Assembly: GCA_039105265.1 (NCBI GenBank)
Contig: JAPFFF010000074.1
Span: 62,001-126,000 of the forward strand
Length of the DNA: 64,000 nucleotides
DNA from: Tritrichomonas musculus
Taxonomy: Eukaryota > Parabasalia > Tritrichomonadida > Tritrichomonadidae
Direction: 5' to 3'
Positions within the stretch are counted from its first letter, which is position 1. Every line of letters begins with the position of its first letter. Positions 40,152 to 50,272 of the stretch are shown piece by piece. The position numbers and the translations under genes are program-made. A model generated the notes under the pieces. That model worked only from the letters and a program-made list of their open reading frames with translations. It did not search any database and was not told the DNA's origin.

Positions 40152-42429
40152 AAACTGCAAGCATATTTGTGTTTATGATACTAGTAATAATTCCTACTGT
40201 CATCCTTCTTATTTTTGCTGTTACTGCAGTAGCACCAGCAAGAATCTTTAGTTTATTGTCATCATCTATAAAAACTTCGTCACCTACACAATAACATGAT
40301 GAATCTGTGACACGCACAAGGTAATCACCATGGGAAGCGAATGTTACTGAATTATTCTTGGTATCTATTTTTGTGCAAATTCCTATATACTCTTTCCATG
40401 TTCCCTGTGTTTTCACTGAGCAAATACAATCTGTAGTATCATTCACAGTTGATGGTATCCACATATCACCATCATGTTTATAAACCTTACCAGTCATATA
40501 TACTGGAGCTCCAATAACGAAATCATTAATAGAGTTCATTGCTGATTCAATTGGAGCATAATGAGTAATTGTATTTGAACCATTGGATGTAATTGTACCA
40601 TTAACCTTTAAATTAGAATCAATTATTGTATTTCTTGCAGAACCAAACATTTGAAAAGATTGAAATTTATAACCATCAACATATATATCCAATTCACCTG
40701 TATTATCATATTTTGCTGAATTGTATAAAAATTCTGTATTATATGTAGAATCATATCCAAATCTAATTGAAGTATTACTATTTGCATTTACAGAACTAAA
40801 GAAACTTGCAATATTACTTTCGGTACTATTAATTGTTAATGAACCATCATCATTTTTTGATACATATTTATTATCACATTCACTCTTCACTTGCTCAATA
40901 GCAAGGGCCAACTCTGTTGTCAATGCAAAGTTATCATTCACATATTTCACCGATGTAATCATATTATCATTCACAGGTTGGTTGCTGATTAATGTAATAG
41001 ATACATCATAAATATTAGTCAATGTATCATCCGTGGCTCTTAATGAGACAATATGGGTATTATAATTAATATTTATTAATTCACCACTGGTTGATTTGTA
41101 AATCATATTCAAACTTTTAAATAAACTGTATTCGTATTCAGCTTCTTCATATGTTGTATCTTCAGCATTTCGTTTGAACTTCACGATGATCTTTTCGGTT
41201 GTGAATACTCTTCTTATATCATCATCAGGAACTACACAACCGCTATCATTCTGTGTACATTGAATTGTGATTTGTTCTGGATTTTCATCAACAACATTTG
41301 CAGTTTTAATGAATGGTGATTCGATTTGTGCTCTAATGACGTTGATTAACCATTGAGTATTGCCACTTGAATTACACACCATAAATTCACCACGGTCATA
41401 CCAAACAATAGATAATCCATTATCTAACATCATTCTATACCCTCTCATATATTTTTCATAAGGCTTGAATATCAAATCAAAATGTTGTATATTGTTAATG
41501 TAATCTGTGTTAGAACCCCAATTAACATCAAATATCACATGTATATCGGTTTCTGGTAAGTATGGTTTTACAAATATATAATCACGAACAGGATTCGGAT
41601 ATTCGATATTCAATTCAGTTCCGTACAATGCAGTACTCAACGCAGATTCATTAACCAAATCCGTTGGAGTTGTTGGTGTATCTGTTTTTACTTGCTCAAT
41701 AGCAAGGGCCAACTCTGTTTTCAATGCATACTTATCTAATTCATAAGCCAATTCATCCTCATCAACAAACTTCTCATCAGCTTGTGCACTAGTAAAATAA
41801 GCTGTCAAGTCAACTGGTTCTGGTATATCTGTTGAGAGTGCATACTTGGTCATATCTGGTAAGTCTTGTGTCTTCACGTACTCACTTAAGTTCGTAAGCT
41901 TCGCATACTCATCAAGATTAATCAAATCCATTGCTTTAGTTATTGCCATGGATGATAATATATATGATGCTTGTGCTGATAGCGGTTTATCATCATTCAT
42001 TAATTTCTGTTGAACTTCTTCTGTTGGTTCTTCATTCGGATTCAATTGTAGTTCATTATTTTTGAGAACTGTGGGTATTTCAGGTATGTCAGTTGATAAT
42101 GCAAAATTGTTAACAACGTAATCACGTAATGTATTAACAGCGTTTTGAATTTCTTCACTACTAGCATACTTTAATAATTCTTTATTGAATTCCTCTGTTT
42201 TCAAATAATCGAATAAATCAGTTGTTTTCGCGTACTCACTTAAGTTCGTAAGCTTTGCGTAAGGTTCCAATAATTCTTTCAATTCCTCGGTATTCAAGCT
42301 TGACCCCATATTATTTACGTTATTGCATTGACACCCACATGAAGTGGCATATTGTTTTATGTATTCTATTATTAATTCGTCTATAGTATTCACTTTCTTG
42401 ATGCTACCTGCTTGCTCTATTGTGAACAT
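40141..42429 (-). CDS. Fibre/spike-like protein (Maverick B)
   Basis: 762 aa. The N-terminal 270 residues contain repeated short motifs of the type LTNLSEYAKT, KYALSTDIPE and DKYALKTELA, the pattern seen in phage tail fibres and in the 1238-aa protein of Maverick A. The middle is beta-rich. The last 130 residues (GAPVYMTGKVYKHDGDMW through to TVGIITSIINTNMLAVFKA) resemble a compact beta-sandwich head or decoration domain. Interpreted as a trimeric host-attachment fibre. Divergent from the 867-aa gene by only 14 bp. Confidence 0.6.
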   Translation of the reverse strand: MFTIEQAGSIKKVNTIDELIIEYIKQYATSCGCQCNNVNNMGSSLNTEELKELLEPYAKLTNLSEYAKTTDLFDYLKTEEFNKELLKYASSEEIQNAVNTLRDYVVNNFALSTDIPEIPTVLKNNELQLNPNEEPTEEVQQKLMNDDKPLSAQASYILSSMAITKAMDLINLDEYAKLTNLSEYVKTQDLPDMTKYALSTDIPEPVDLTAYFTSAQADEKFVDEDELAYELDKYALKTELALAIEQVKTDTPTTPTDLVNESALSTALYGTELNIEYPNPVRDYIFVKPYLPETDIHVIFDVNWGSNTDYINNIQHFDLIFKPYEKYMRGYRMMLDNGLSIVWYDRGEFMVCNSSGNTQWLINVIRAQIESPFIKTANVVDENPEQITIQCTQNDSGCVVPDDDIRRVFTTEKIIVKFKRNAEDTTYEEAEYEYSLFKSLNMIYKSTSGELININYNTHIVSLRATDDTLTNIYDVSITLISNQPVNDNMITSVKYVNDNFALTTELALAIEQVKSECDNKYVSKNDDGSLTINSTESNIASFFSSVNANSNTSIRFGYDSTYNTEFLYNSAKYDNTGELDIYVDGYKFQSFQMFGSARNTIIDSNLKVNGTITSNGSNTITHYAPIESAMNSINDFVIGAPVYMTGKVYKHDGDMWIPSTVNDTTDCICSVKTQGTWKEYIGICTKIDTKNNSVTFASHGDYLVRVTDSSCYCVGDEVFIDDDNKLKILAGATAVTAKIRRMTVGIITSIINTNMLAVFKA

Positions 42430-42443
42430 TTATAATATAATAA

Positions 42444-45047
42444 ATGTCTACTAGGCGAGCTGACGGAACAGATTTCAAAAAAATGATAAGAGAACAAATA
42501 AAAGATATGAATTACCGTAGAATGTTGCTATATATGTATGAACAAGCAAATATTGACCAAGACATTATTTGGAATATCATTGAATGTCTTGATAACCCAA
42601 AAAAATATCGAAGTGATATAATCAATAGACTTGAAGAACTGAAAAATTCCTTTATGATAGCCAAACAAAGTACACCAAAACAAAAAGAAAAATTAACAAA
42701 TATGTTGATTGATAGTACAAAGGACTTTAATAAACTAGATGATAAGATTAAGAAACCAACTGTAACTATTCCTTTACCAGCGTCTTTACCAAAGCCAGAA
42801 AGCTATTTGGAAGAAGAGGAGGAACCAGAAGCAGATCAACATTATTATAGAAACAGATATAATGATGATTTGAACACACTTACTGAGATAATTGAACTAA
42901 AAAAAGATGTATCAGATTCACTTCTTTTATACTACAGAATTGCTGATGACCCTGAAAAATACCCTATCTTCAACAAAAAAGATACAAAGCAAATTAGGTC
43001 TCTTGTAGAATCTTTGACGAAGAACATTGATTCTTATAATAGAAACTCTGACAAAATTATATCAGATGTTGAGGCTTTGATGAAATTCGAAAATCAAAGA
43101 AGGCAAACAAATATAGAAACAATGAGTAAGATTGCTAATTCACCATGTACACCAAACATGAGTAAAGAAGAAAAAGAAAAGTTGTTACAAATATATAAAA
43201 GTTCTTGTGCTGTAGATGCTACACAGCTTCGTAAATTTGGTTTGTTGAATGACGATTTCACAGAAGAAAATCTGTATAATTATTACAATCGTGCTTGCTC
43301 GCCAAAAGACGATTCTGACACCAGAGTAAGAAAGCTTGTTCTACAGTTGCATACTGCTATTCGTGAGACAAACATTTTTGATGAAACTACAGAACCCAAA
43401 AACAAAAAGCGACTGAAACAATTATTAAAGTATATTTCTGAGAATGGAGATCGAGAAATTCTTTACAATATGAATAGCGATGACAATGAAAATGAATATT
43501 TATTCGATCATAAAACAATGTCAAGAGAAGAAGTTACTGTTAATAGCGATGGAGAAATTGAAGATGAGGATGAAGTTAATGATCTTAATACATCTTTAGC
43601 AGCGTTCAGAGCTCCACGTAAAGAAAGAAGAACATTAGAAGATCAAGAAGTAACCTTTGCTGATAGCGCTGCTAAAAGATTCAAACCCTATGGTGAATTT
43701 ACTCATGAAAACACTTATATGCCCGACAAGGACTTTACAGAAGATTTGTTGAAGAAACCTACAAGAACTGTTGGTAAAAGAAAAAATAGAGATGCTAAAG
43801 ATATACCTGATAAACTTAAAAAGTCTTTCAAAATAGCCAAATTGTCAGGTGAAGGAGATGTTTCCTTTTACAATCAGCAATTGTTAGAAATCATCATCAA
43901 CGGTAATTTCCGTATCAAGTACATACCGAATGCAGCCACACGAGATTTAGCACAAGAATATGCTTATAATCATGTTGACGATTCTGGACAACCTCGCTAC
44001 AGGCTTCTTCCACCAAACACAAAAGATCCTAACGGTGTTGCCATTACAGATTTGAACGGAGACCTAGTTGATGATATTGTTCTTGTAGATAAACGTGGAG
44101 TACCAAGAATCATTAATGGCTATAAGATTGTTCGTGCTAGTCCGTATAAGAAAGTATGGAAATCAAAATACAAATCACGTGAAGCTAGAAAAGAAACACC
44201 ATTTAATGTTTGGCTAGCAGCACAATTTCAAAAGTCTATTGACAATGTTGATTGGGCCAAAGGTGAATATAAACTTAAAGAAACAGAAGAAATGCAAAAG
44301 TATACAGATCATTATACAAAATTGGGCTTAGGAAAGCCAAGAATAAGCAAAAGATTGTCTCCTAGTTCGTATTGGGCATCTATTTTCTCTTATCTTTGGA
44401 AGTTCTTTTGGGAAGTAGCGTATCCAGGTTACAAATCTGTAATAAGACTTCTTAACTATTTAGGAGTTTCTAACGCTATGTACATTATTGTTGTTGATCT
44501 TGGTGTCAAACGAGAAATAGAAACAAAAGATTTTGGAAGTAAACTTCTTACATACCCTGCTTGGGCAAACTACAAACGAGATCACAAAGCAGCTTATAAC
44601 GAAAGAGCAGGACCAAAAGTTGTAAAAATAGGAACAGATTACATAGATCCTATCATAGATATCAAGACGGGTGAAATTAAAGTAGAAAATCTTGAAAAGA
44701 GTAATAAAACTCATGCTGCTTTCATTAGACTTATAGAAAGATTGTTCCTATTAGTTTTCGTAGAAATACTCATGTTAGGAGAGAAGCCTGGACAAGAAGT
44801 TATACAAGAACTTATACAAGAACAAGTTCTGTCTGCAACACCAAAAGAACTTAAAGAGAACAAAGCTTACTATACAAAACGTTTGACAGCTATTGTGGAT
44901 AAACTTTATGGTAGTGGTAGTAAATATGCAGCTTATAAAGAACAATACAAGCAACAACAACTAGAACGTAAGAATGATGTTTATCGCTATGATATCAAAA
45001 CCGTAGATGCACTTACAAGTGATGAAGATGATGAGGATGAGGCTTAA
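42444..45047 (+). CDS. 867-aa protein of unknown function (Maverick B)
   Basis: Helical, charged N-terminal half with coiled-coil tendency. Then a basic linker (TVGKRKNRDAKDIPDK) and a conserved-looking domain (about residues 470-660) containing ITDLNGDLVDDIVLVDKRG and INGYKIVRASPYKKVW. I associate that block with uncharacterised proteins of virophages and large DNA viruses, from memory and unverified. The C-terminus has aromatic stretches (SYWASIFSYLWKFFWEVAYPG) and a final acidic tail. Overlaps the next, convergent gene by 4 bp. Not seen in A. Possible terminal, core or virion protein. Confidence 0.5.
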   Translation: MSTRRADGTDFKKMIREQIKDMNYRRMLLYMYEQANIDQDIIWNIIECLDNPKKYRSDIINRLEELKNSFMIAKQSTPKQKEKLTNMLIDSTKDFNKLDDKIKKPTVTIPLPASLPKPESYLEEEEEPEADQHYYRNRYNDDLNTLTEIIELKKDVSDSLLLYYRIADDPEKYPIFNKKDTKQIRSLVESLTKNIDSYNRNSDKIISDVEALMKFENQRRQTNIETMSKIANSPCTPNMSKEEKEKLLQIYKSSCAVDATQLRKFGLLNDDFTEENLYNYYNRACSPKDDSDTRVRKLVLQLHTAIRETNIFDETTEPKNKKRLKQLLKYISENGDREILYNMNSDDNENEYLFDHKTMSREEVTVNSDGEIEDEDEVNDLNTSLAAFRAPRKERRTLEDQEVTFADSAAKRFKPYGEFTHENTYMPDKDFTEDLLKKPTRTVGKRKNRDAKDIPDKLKKSFKIAKLSGEGDVSFYNQQLLEIIINGNFRIKYIPNAATRDLAQEYAYNHVDDSGQPRYRLLPPNTKDPNGVAITDLNGDLVDDIVLVDKRGVPRIINGYKIVRASPYKKVWKSKYKSREARKETPFNVWLAAQFQKSIDNVDWAKGEYKLKETEEMQKYTDHYTKLGLGKPRISKRLSPSSYWASIFSYLWKFFWEVAYPGYKSVIRLLNYLGVSNAMYIIVVDLGVKREIETKDFGSKLLTYPAWANYKRDHKAAYNERAGPKVVKIGTDYIDPIIDIKTGEIKVENLEKSNKTHAAFIRLIERLFLLVFVEILMLGEKPGQEVIQELIQEQVLSATPKELKENKAYYTKRLTAIVDKLYGSGSKYAAYKEQYKQQQLERKNDVYRYDIKTVDALTSDEDDEDEA

Positions 45048-46450
45048 ATATTTAAAATAGAATCGTCAATTTCTGATGGAGATAGAACTTTTTTATTTTT
45101 GGAGTTGGCCTCGTGCCTGGTTTGTCTTCTTTTAGGTTCATCATCTTTTACAATTCTCATGGCTTGTGGCCTCGGTGGGAAAATTTGTTGTTGTTGTTGT
45201 TGTTTTGGTGGAGGTGGTTGTTGTTTTGGTGGAGGTGGTTCATCATTCATAACAAGATATCCATATTGAATTTCCATAGGCTCACTATCACTATCACTAT
45301 CACTGGAATAATCATAGCGCTTTTCATTATGCGCTCGTCTTATTCTATCTCTGACAAGCTTTGTAGATTTTGGTATAATTTCTTTTCTCTTTGCCCCAGC
45401 TTCGCGAAGGCTCGGCCGGAGCGTGGCTGTCTTCTTCGGTACTGGTGGTTTCGGAGGTTTTGGTACTTCTTGAGTTGAACGTGCTTGATTGGCCTTCGTC
45501 AAAGCTCGGCCAGAGTACTGTAACGCTGGTCTCTGTTGATAAGGATGATTGTCAAATGTTAATGATTCATTAGGATCAATATCAAGTTCTGTTTTTTCTG
45601 TTGGAAAGTCATGTAAATTTGTATTCACATTAGCATTCTGCCTCTTATATATTATAGCTTTGTACCTACCTTCTCCAACAAGATCAAAAGGTTTGTTGTA
45701 TATTATTTTTCCTGTTTGAATATCAAGCTTCGGTGCTTCATTGATTCTTCTTATTTCTTCTTGTCTCTTTTTATGATATTCAGCTTCTTTTTTCTTTTTC
45801 CTTTGTTCAGCCTTTTTCATTTGTTTTTCTTGTTCTTCTTTCTCTAATCTTCGTTTTTCTTTAAGTTCTGCTCTTTCTTGAGGAGATAAACAAGGAAAGG
45901 TAGGAGGTTCTTGTGTACGGGCTCTATTATCCTGGTAACAGCAAAAATTATACCAGTGTCGTTGAGAATAATTTTCTGGTTTGATTTCTGGGTGAATTTG
46001 ATCAACTTTTTGTGAAAGTTGGCTTACATACTTTTCTTTAATATCATCGTCACAATCAGGATCAAGTTTGAAAGGATATATGAACTCACTTGATTCTGTT
46101 AATTTGCTTACAACTTTTATTTCTGCGAACTTTGGTTTGAAGGCTTCAAGATCAAAAGCATACAATATTCTTGCTTTACTATAATCTATATCTCTATCCT
46201 TCATTAGAACAACAACCTCTCTTCCACAAATAAAACGTATGACAAGTATTATAGTTGGAAAATAGTCTTTTTCAAGTTTGATATAATAGCACGGATAGCT
46301 ATCTATTACAGCTTGTCCTTTGCTCAAACACATTTTTGGCAATTCATATTTCATTGGAAAGGCATATATTACATATCCTTTGGTGCTTACAGCAAGAGTT
46401 GAATAGTTAACATCATCGCATGCAATTTCTTTTCCAGGTCTGACAGTCAT
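45044..46450 (-). CDS. 468-aa protein with coiled coil and Pro/Gln tracts (Maverick B)
   Basis: The N-terminal 150 residues are a mixed fold of unknown family. Next comes a long Lys/Glu coiled coil (KRRLEKEEQEKQMKKAEQRK), then a disordered Pro/Gln-rich tail (PPPPKQQPPPPKQQQQQQ) and a basic end. The DNA shows a TTG run at 45184-45205 and an ACTATC repeat near 45288 from the low-complexity coding. Could be an internal virion or scaffold protein. No homologue in A or C. Confidence 0.45.
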   Translation of the reverse strand: MTVRPGKEIACDDVNYSTLAVSTKGYVIYAFPMKYELPKMCLSKGQAVIDSYPCYYIKLEKDYFPTIILVIRFICGREVVVLMKDRDIDYSKARILYAFDLEAFKPKFAEIKVVSKLTESSEFIYPFKLDPDCDDDIKEKYVSQLSQKVDQIHPEIKPENYSQRHWYNFCCYQDNRARTQEPPTFPCLSPQERAELKEKRRLEKEEQEKQMKKAEQRKKKKEAEYHKKRQEEIRRINEAPKLDIQTGKIIYNKPFDLVGEGRYKAIIYKRQNANVNTNLHDFPTEKTELDIDPNESLTFDNHPYQQRPALQYSGRALTKANQARSTQEVPKPPKPPVPKKTATLRPSLREAGAKRKEIIPKSTKLVRDRIRRAHNEKRYDYSSDSDSDSEPMEIQYGYLVMNDEPPPPKQQPPPPKQQQQQQIFPPRPQAMRIVKDDEPKRRQTRHEANSKNKKVLSPSEIDDSILNI

Positions 46451-46537
46451 TTATTAATAAATAAGAAGACAACTAAGTATGAATGCAGAAGGTTCAATAA
46501 CATTTCCGTAAAGGTCAGTGAACCAGATTTTATAGTT

Positions 46538-46783
46538 TCATTCATGTCCAAGAAACAAATACTTTCTATATTTGGTTTGTCTTCTATTGGCTAGCATTAT
46601 AAATTGATCGCAGTAACCATATTGCTGAACGATATCACTGTGCACCATCAAATCGCCAACAAGCGTATCTTTCACTATTGCACCTACATACTGAACGACA
46701 ATATATCTTTTGTTCCTACTACTCACAAATTCTAGAGGAAGCTGAAATTCTTTATCTTGCGTATGGAAGTATAGTTTAGTCAT
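46538..46783 (-). CDS. Small beta-rich ORF, possibly minor-capsid related (Maverick B)
   Basis: 81 aa. The segment LPLEFVSSRNKRYIVVQYVG has a faint resemblance to FPQEWCTSNRGESIVGVRS near the N-terminus of the minor-capsid-like proteins of A and C. It sits just downstream of the integrase. Similarity is weak; treated as an unrecognised small structural-type ORF of a fossil element. Confidence 0.35.
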   Translation of the reverse strand: MTKLYFHTQDKEFQLPLEFVSSRNKRYIVVQYVGAIVKDTLVGDLMVHSDIVQQYGYCDQFIMLANRRQTKYRKYLFLGHE

Positions 46784-46786
46784 TTA

Positions 46787-47899
46787 TTACATACCAAAGT
46801 ACAGTTTATAATCTTTATTTAGTTCATCATAGCTATTTGCAATTTTCTTTGTGTACGCAATAGGTACTTGTATCAGATTCCTATTTTGAAGTTTACATAT
46901 AACATTACCATTAGAGTACGCTAAGAATTCAGCTATCTCATTAAACACTCTTCGTCGTTTATCAAATTTCTTTTTAGTCTTACCATAATCAACATGAACA
47001 AGAATTATATTTCCTTTCTTGTATGTTAATAGACCTTTATGTTGTTGTTTTTTGTGTATACTTTGTAATTTGCTTCTCATCATTCTTATATATTTCCATT
47101 CAAGGTCAATATCGTTTTGCATTTGAGCAGGAGTATAATAAATATATTTACTATCACTTTCATAATTATAGTTTCTTACTCGTAGTGAATTATGAGGAGT
47201 ATTATTGTAATAATTGACCATCTGTTGCATATAATTATTGTTTGCTATTTTTGTGTCGTTTGTACCAAAAGCATTACGTAAAGTTCTTATAACTGAATCA
47301 ACTGTTTTATGGGCTAGTGCATATGGAGAAGAGTTTACTACAAATTTGATTCTGTATACTGACCATGATTTAATAGTATTTACATCAATCTCATCATTGT
47401 ATTCTGACAATATTGTTTTTAGTACTTTGGTGTTATGTTTATTAATTATTTCATTTAATATTTTTTCTTTACCTCGCAAACTGCTTTTATACACGATATT
47501 GTGAATTGCTGGAACAAATACAATTCCATCATCGTTGGTACGAAGTACAATTATATCATTTTGTACTGCTTGCAATCCTTTTTCACCATCACATTTAATA
47601 GTAAAGATATCAACATCATAATTAACTATAATATCTGTTATCTTTATTGATAATACTCTTGTTTCTTTACTCTCTATTGGCTCAACTATTAAGAATCTAG
47701 TATTAACGTTTATCAAAACAAGATAGATAGTGTTCTTCACAAACATTAGATCAGCTTCCCAACAACCAGGTTCGTTACTGAAATTTGGCTTCATATATTG
47801 TTTACAAGCTTTTAGTTTATAGTCTGGTACATAAGGCTCCCTAGGAACGTTCTTGAATTCAAAAAACTTGTACTTACTACTAAATGGGTAAGCAAGCAT
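46787..47899 (-). CDS. INT: Retrovirus-type (rve) integrase (Maverick B)
   Basis: 370 aa. Core starts with CWEADLMFVKNTIYLVLINV (Asp50), typical of the rve fold's first strand, and continues to FTIKCDGEKGLQAV (Asp104). The helical region with YYNNTPHNSLR matches the conserved N-T-P-H-x-S segment after the core. The C-terminal 60-90 residues are a small beta barrel. Distant from the integrases of A and C, showing that B belongs to another Maverick lineage. It lies between MCP and the small 81-aa ORF. Confidence 0.85.
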   Translation of the reverse strand: MLAYPFSSKYKFFEFKNVPREPYVPDYKLKACKQYMKPNFSNEPGCWEADLMFVKNTIYLVLINVNTRFLIVEPIESKETRVLSIKITDIIVNYDVDIFTIKCDGEKGLQAVQNDIIVLRTNDDGIVFVPAIHNIVYKSSLRGKEKILNEIINKHNTKVLKTILSEYNDEIDVNTIKSWSVYRIKFVVNSSPYALAHKTVDSVIRTLRNAFGTNDTKIANNNYMQQMVNYYNNTPHNSLRVRNYNYESDSKYIYYTPAQMQNDIDLEWKYIRMMRSKLQSIHKKQQHKGLLTYKKGNIILVHVDYGKTKKKFDKRRRVFNEIAEFLAYSNGNVICKLQNRNLIQVPIAYTKKIANSYDELNKDYKLYFGM

Positions 47900-47958
47900 T
47901 TATGATGAAAGCAATAGTTAAATTAGGTTGACGGGAACAAAAAAAGAAAGAAGATTAC

Positions 47959-49971
47959 TTACTCTACTTGACTACCTTCAGGACTTTGATCATCAACATA
48001 AACAAGTCCATCGAGATTCATTAAGAAGTAAGTATCTCTTGTCAACCATAATTGTGTTGGACATGGATGGACTACGTTCCCTGAAGGTTCGATAACATTA
48101 TAATAAGTGTCATTTGCACCAGAATAGATGGGTTGTCCTTGTACTTGAATCTGTACGTTGCCAAAACCTCCGTCAATTCCGTCGAAGCAATAACCTGCAG
48201 AAGATCTTTCAGCTTGAATATTGAAGACAAAACTACTGGCATCACTAAGAGTATTATTGTAGCGAACACCATTAGCATCATTCTTAGGCATTGTCATACT
48301 GTCTTCGAACTCCTTTGTGCATTGAAGAGTAATTGCATCAAGGTCTCCTGCAGTAAGTTGATTTTCAAAGAACCTTGCTCCAATTGTAGAAACATTTTCA
48401 TCAGGAAAATTCTTACCACCAATATTTAGATAGCAATTTGAATAAACAGGATTCTCAAAAACTGTAAGATCATTATGATGTTTAGGAAACATGATAGAAA
48501 GTGTAGTATCATTTATAAGAGGAATATTGAGAGTAGACTTGATACCATTTGCTGCTGGTGCTATTGGAAATGAATGATAATCTACTTTCTGTGATGGAAT
48601 TATAACACCCTTTGACAATATTTCTTCTATACCATGCCTTGTAGCTTCACAAACTCCAAAACCTTGCATATTGGACTTGCATAACGTAATTGTCATTCTG
48701 TTTACAGTGAGGGTAGCAGGCTGTGAGGAATAAGTTTCTTTCAGTACTTGAGCTTTAGCTTCGTGCAAAGCTTGTAATGTTTGATGAGCACTAACAACAG
48801 GGGTCTTTACAATTTGCCAAGCATAATATCTTCCATTTTTGTCAGCATGATTTAATGGTGGTAGTGTTACAGCAGGATTGTGAACACAAATTTCTTCATC
48901 ACTAGCAGAAGGTTGAAGACCAAACTCAGCAAATTCCTCTGTAGTATAGCTGAAATAGAATTCCAAATCTGTAAGAATGTCAGTGTAACCAGTACTTCCA
49001 TCATCATTATCCCATTGCTCTCCTATTCTATATTGAATCTTATACTTGACAGGAGTAGGGGTAGGATCAGGATCAGGAGAAGGTGAAGGATCAGGGTCTG
49101 GAGTAGGTTCTTTGCCAGGACCAGGAATCACTGCTTCATTTCCAATTTGTGTAAATTGATGTTTGAGATGCCCGTGAACCGTAATTTGTTTAAGTTTATC
49201 AAGTTCCTCTGTGCTCACACTTTCATTATCTTCGAGGAAAGCTTTTGTTTCTGCAACAGTGTAAGGATCTATAGCTGCCCAAACCAAACCTGCTGGAGTT
49301 ACTTGGAATCTTATAGAGAGATCACCAATGATACCATTAGGGAAGAGATCAAATGCCTGCAGTGCAAGAAGATCATCAAAAGGAACATTAAGATCGAAAT
49401 CAACAGAAGTTTTACCATTTTCTTTGAAGTTGTTGAGATTGACATATGTTCCTGCTACTGTTTGTGAGTATGAAGCTACATTTTCCCAGAGACTGTGAAC
49501 AAATCTTCTTCGCTTCTTTTCTGTTTCTGGTTTCACAGCAGAATAGAGGAAACCTTCTCGTACGCATTCATTTTGTTGATATCCAACATTGACATTATTA
49601 TGAAGAATTTCCAATCTATCGAACAATTGGTTAGAAGATTTGAGTCCAACAAAGAGCTTATAGAAATTGTTTGGATCATCAATCTGTTGGAGTTTGCTGA
49701 GATCAGTATTGAGCTGTAAATCAAGTTTGACATGGAAGGTAAGGAATCCTTTATCAACATCACTAATGAAATGATCAGGGTGTGTAAGAGAAATTTGACT
49801 GTATTGACCTTGATGAAATGGGGCCGGCTGGTCATGACAGTCAACAGTTCTGAATGAGAATGAGCGTGTACCATCATTTTTATTTATCATTGATCTCATC
49901 TGATTGAAAGTATCAAGTACATTACCTGCTTCTATTTTGTAATTATGTGCTCTTTCGTTGCGATATAACAT
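47959..49971 (-). CDS. MCP: Major capsid protein, double jelly-roll type (Maverick B)
   Basis: 670 aa. The N-terminus has FHQGQYSQISLTHPDHF, equivalent in place to IHKGSYTSAIISPNTNN in A, followed by a strand pattern and a cysteine-containing loop as in A. A Pro-rich Asp/Ser/Thr linker (PDPDPSPSPDPDPTPTP, about residues 290-310) separates the two halves. Late block MFPKHHNDLTVFENPVYSN matches LFPVKHTHHTYFKNPNFKS in A. About 130 residues longer than the MCP of A, mainly in loops. Confidence 0.8.
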   Translation of the reverse strand: MLYRNERAHNYKIEAGNVLDTFNQMRSMINKNDGTRSFSFRTVDCHDQPAPFHQGQYSQISLTHPDHFISDVDKGFLTFHVKLDLQLNTDLSKLQQIDDPNNFYKLFVGLKSSNQLFDRLEILHNNVNVGYQQNECVREGFLYSAVKPETEKKRRRFVHSLWENVASYSQTVAGTYVNLNNFKENGKTSVDFDLNVPFDDLLALQAFDLFPNGIIGDLSIRFQVTPAGLVWAAIDPYTVAETKAFLEDNESVSTEELDKLKQITVHGHLKHQFTQIGNEAVIPGPGKEPTPDPDPSPSPDPDPTPTPVKYKIQYRIGEQWDNDDGSTGYTDILTDLEFYFSYTTEEFAEFGLQPSASDEEICVHNPAVTLPPLNHADKNGRYYAWQIVKTPVVSAHQTLQALHEAKAQVLKETYSSQPATLTVNRMTITLCKSNMQGFGVCEATRHGIEEILSKGVIIPSQKVDYHSFPIAPAANGIKSTLNIPLINDTTLSIMFPKHHNDLTVFENPVYSNCYLNIGGKNFPDENVSTIGARFFENQLTAGDLDAITLQCTKEFEDSMTMPKNDANGVRYNNTLSDASSFVFNIQAERSSAGYCFDGIDGGFGNVQIQVQGQPIYSGANDTYYNVIEPSGNVVHPCPTQLWLTRDTYFLMNLDGLVYVDDQSPEGSQVE

Positions 49972-50014
49972 TTAACAGTTAATAAAACAAATTATTTACT
50001 GAAGAAGAAAACAC

Positions 50015-50236
50015 ATGGCAGCAGGAATTTGGAAGAAACTGAAAAATGCAGTGAAGAGTGTTGGTGGAAAAATAAAAGGTTTAGCAGTAAAGGCTATAAA
50101 AGCTCTTCCTAAAGTAAAGGAGATTTTTGACAAAGTTAAGCCCGCTTTAGAGTATATACCAGGAGTGAATGGATTTGTAAATACCATTGACAAAGGGCTT
50201 AATATCGGTAAGTCAATCATAGATGAAGTAAAATAA
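50015..50236 (+). CDS. Small amphipathic protein, protein-VI/X-like (Maverick B)
   Basis: 73 aa. MAAGIWKKLKNAVKSVGGKIKG is a strongly amphipathic, Lys/Gly-rich helix resembling membrane-active peptides. A second helix ends IGKSIIDEVK. Composition and neighbourhood (divergent from MCP by 43 bp) parallel the protein-VI-like genes of A and C. Function inferred. Confidence 0.5.
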   Translation: MAAGIWKKLKNAVKSVGGKIKGLAVKAIKALPKVKEIFDKVKPALEYIPGVNGFVNTIDKGLNIGKSIIDEVK

Positions 50237-50272
50237 AGGCTTATAACTATTTTTGGTGAGGATTAAAAGGCA

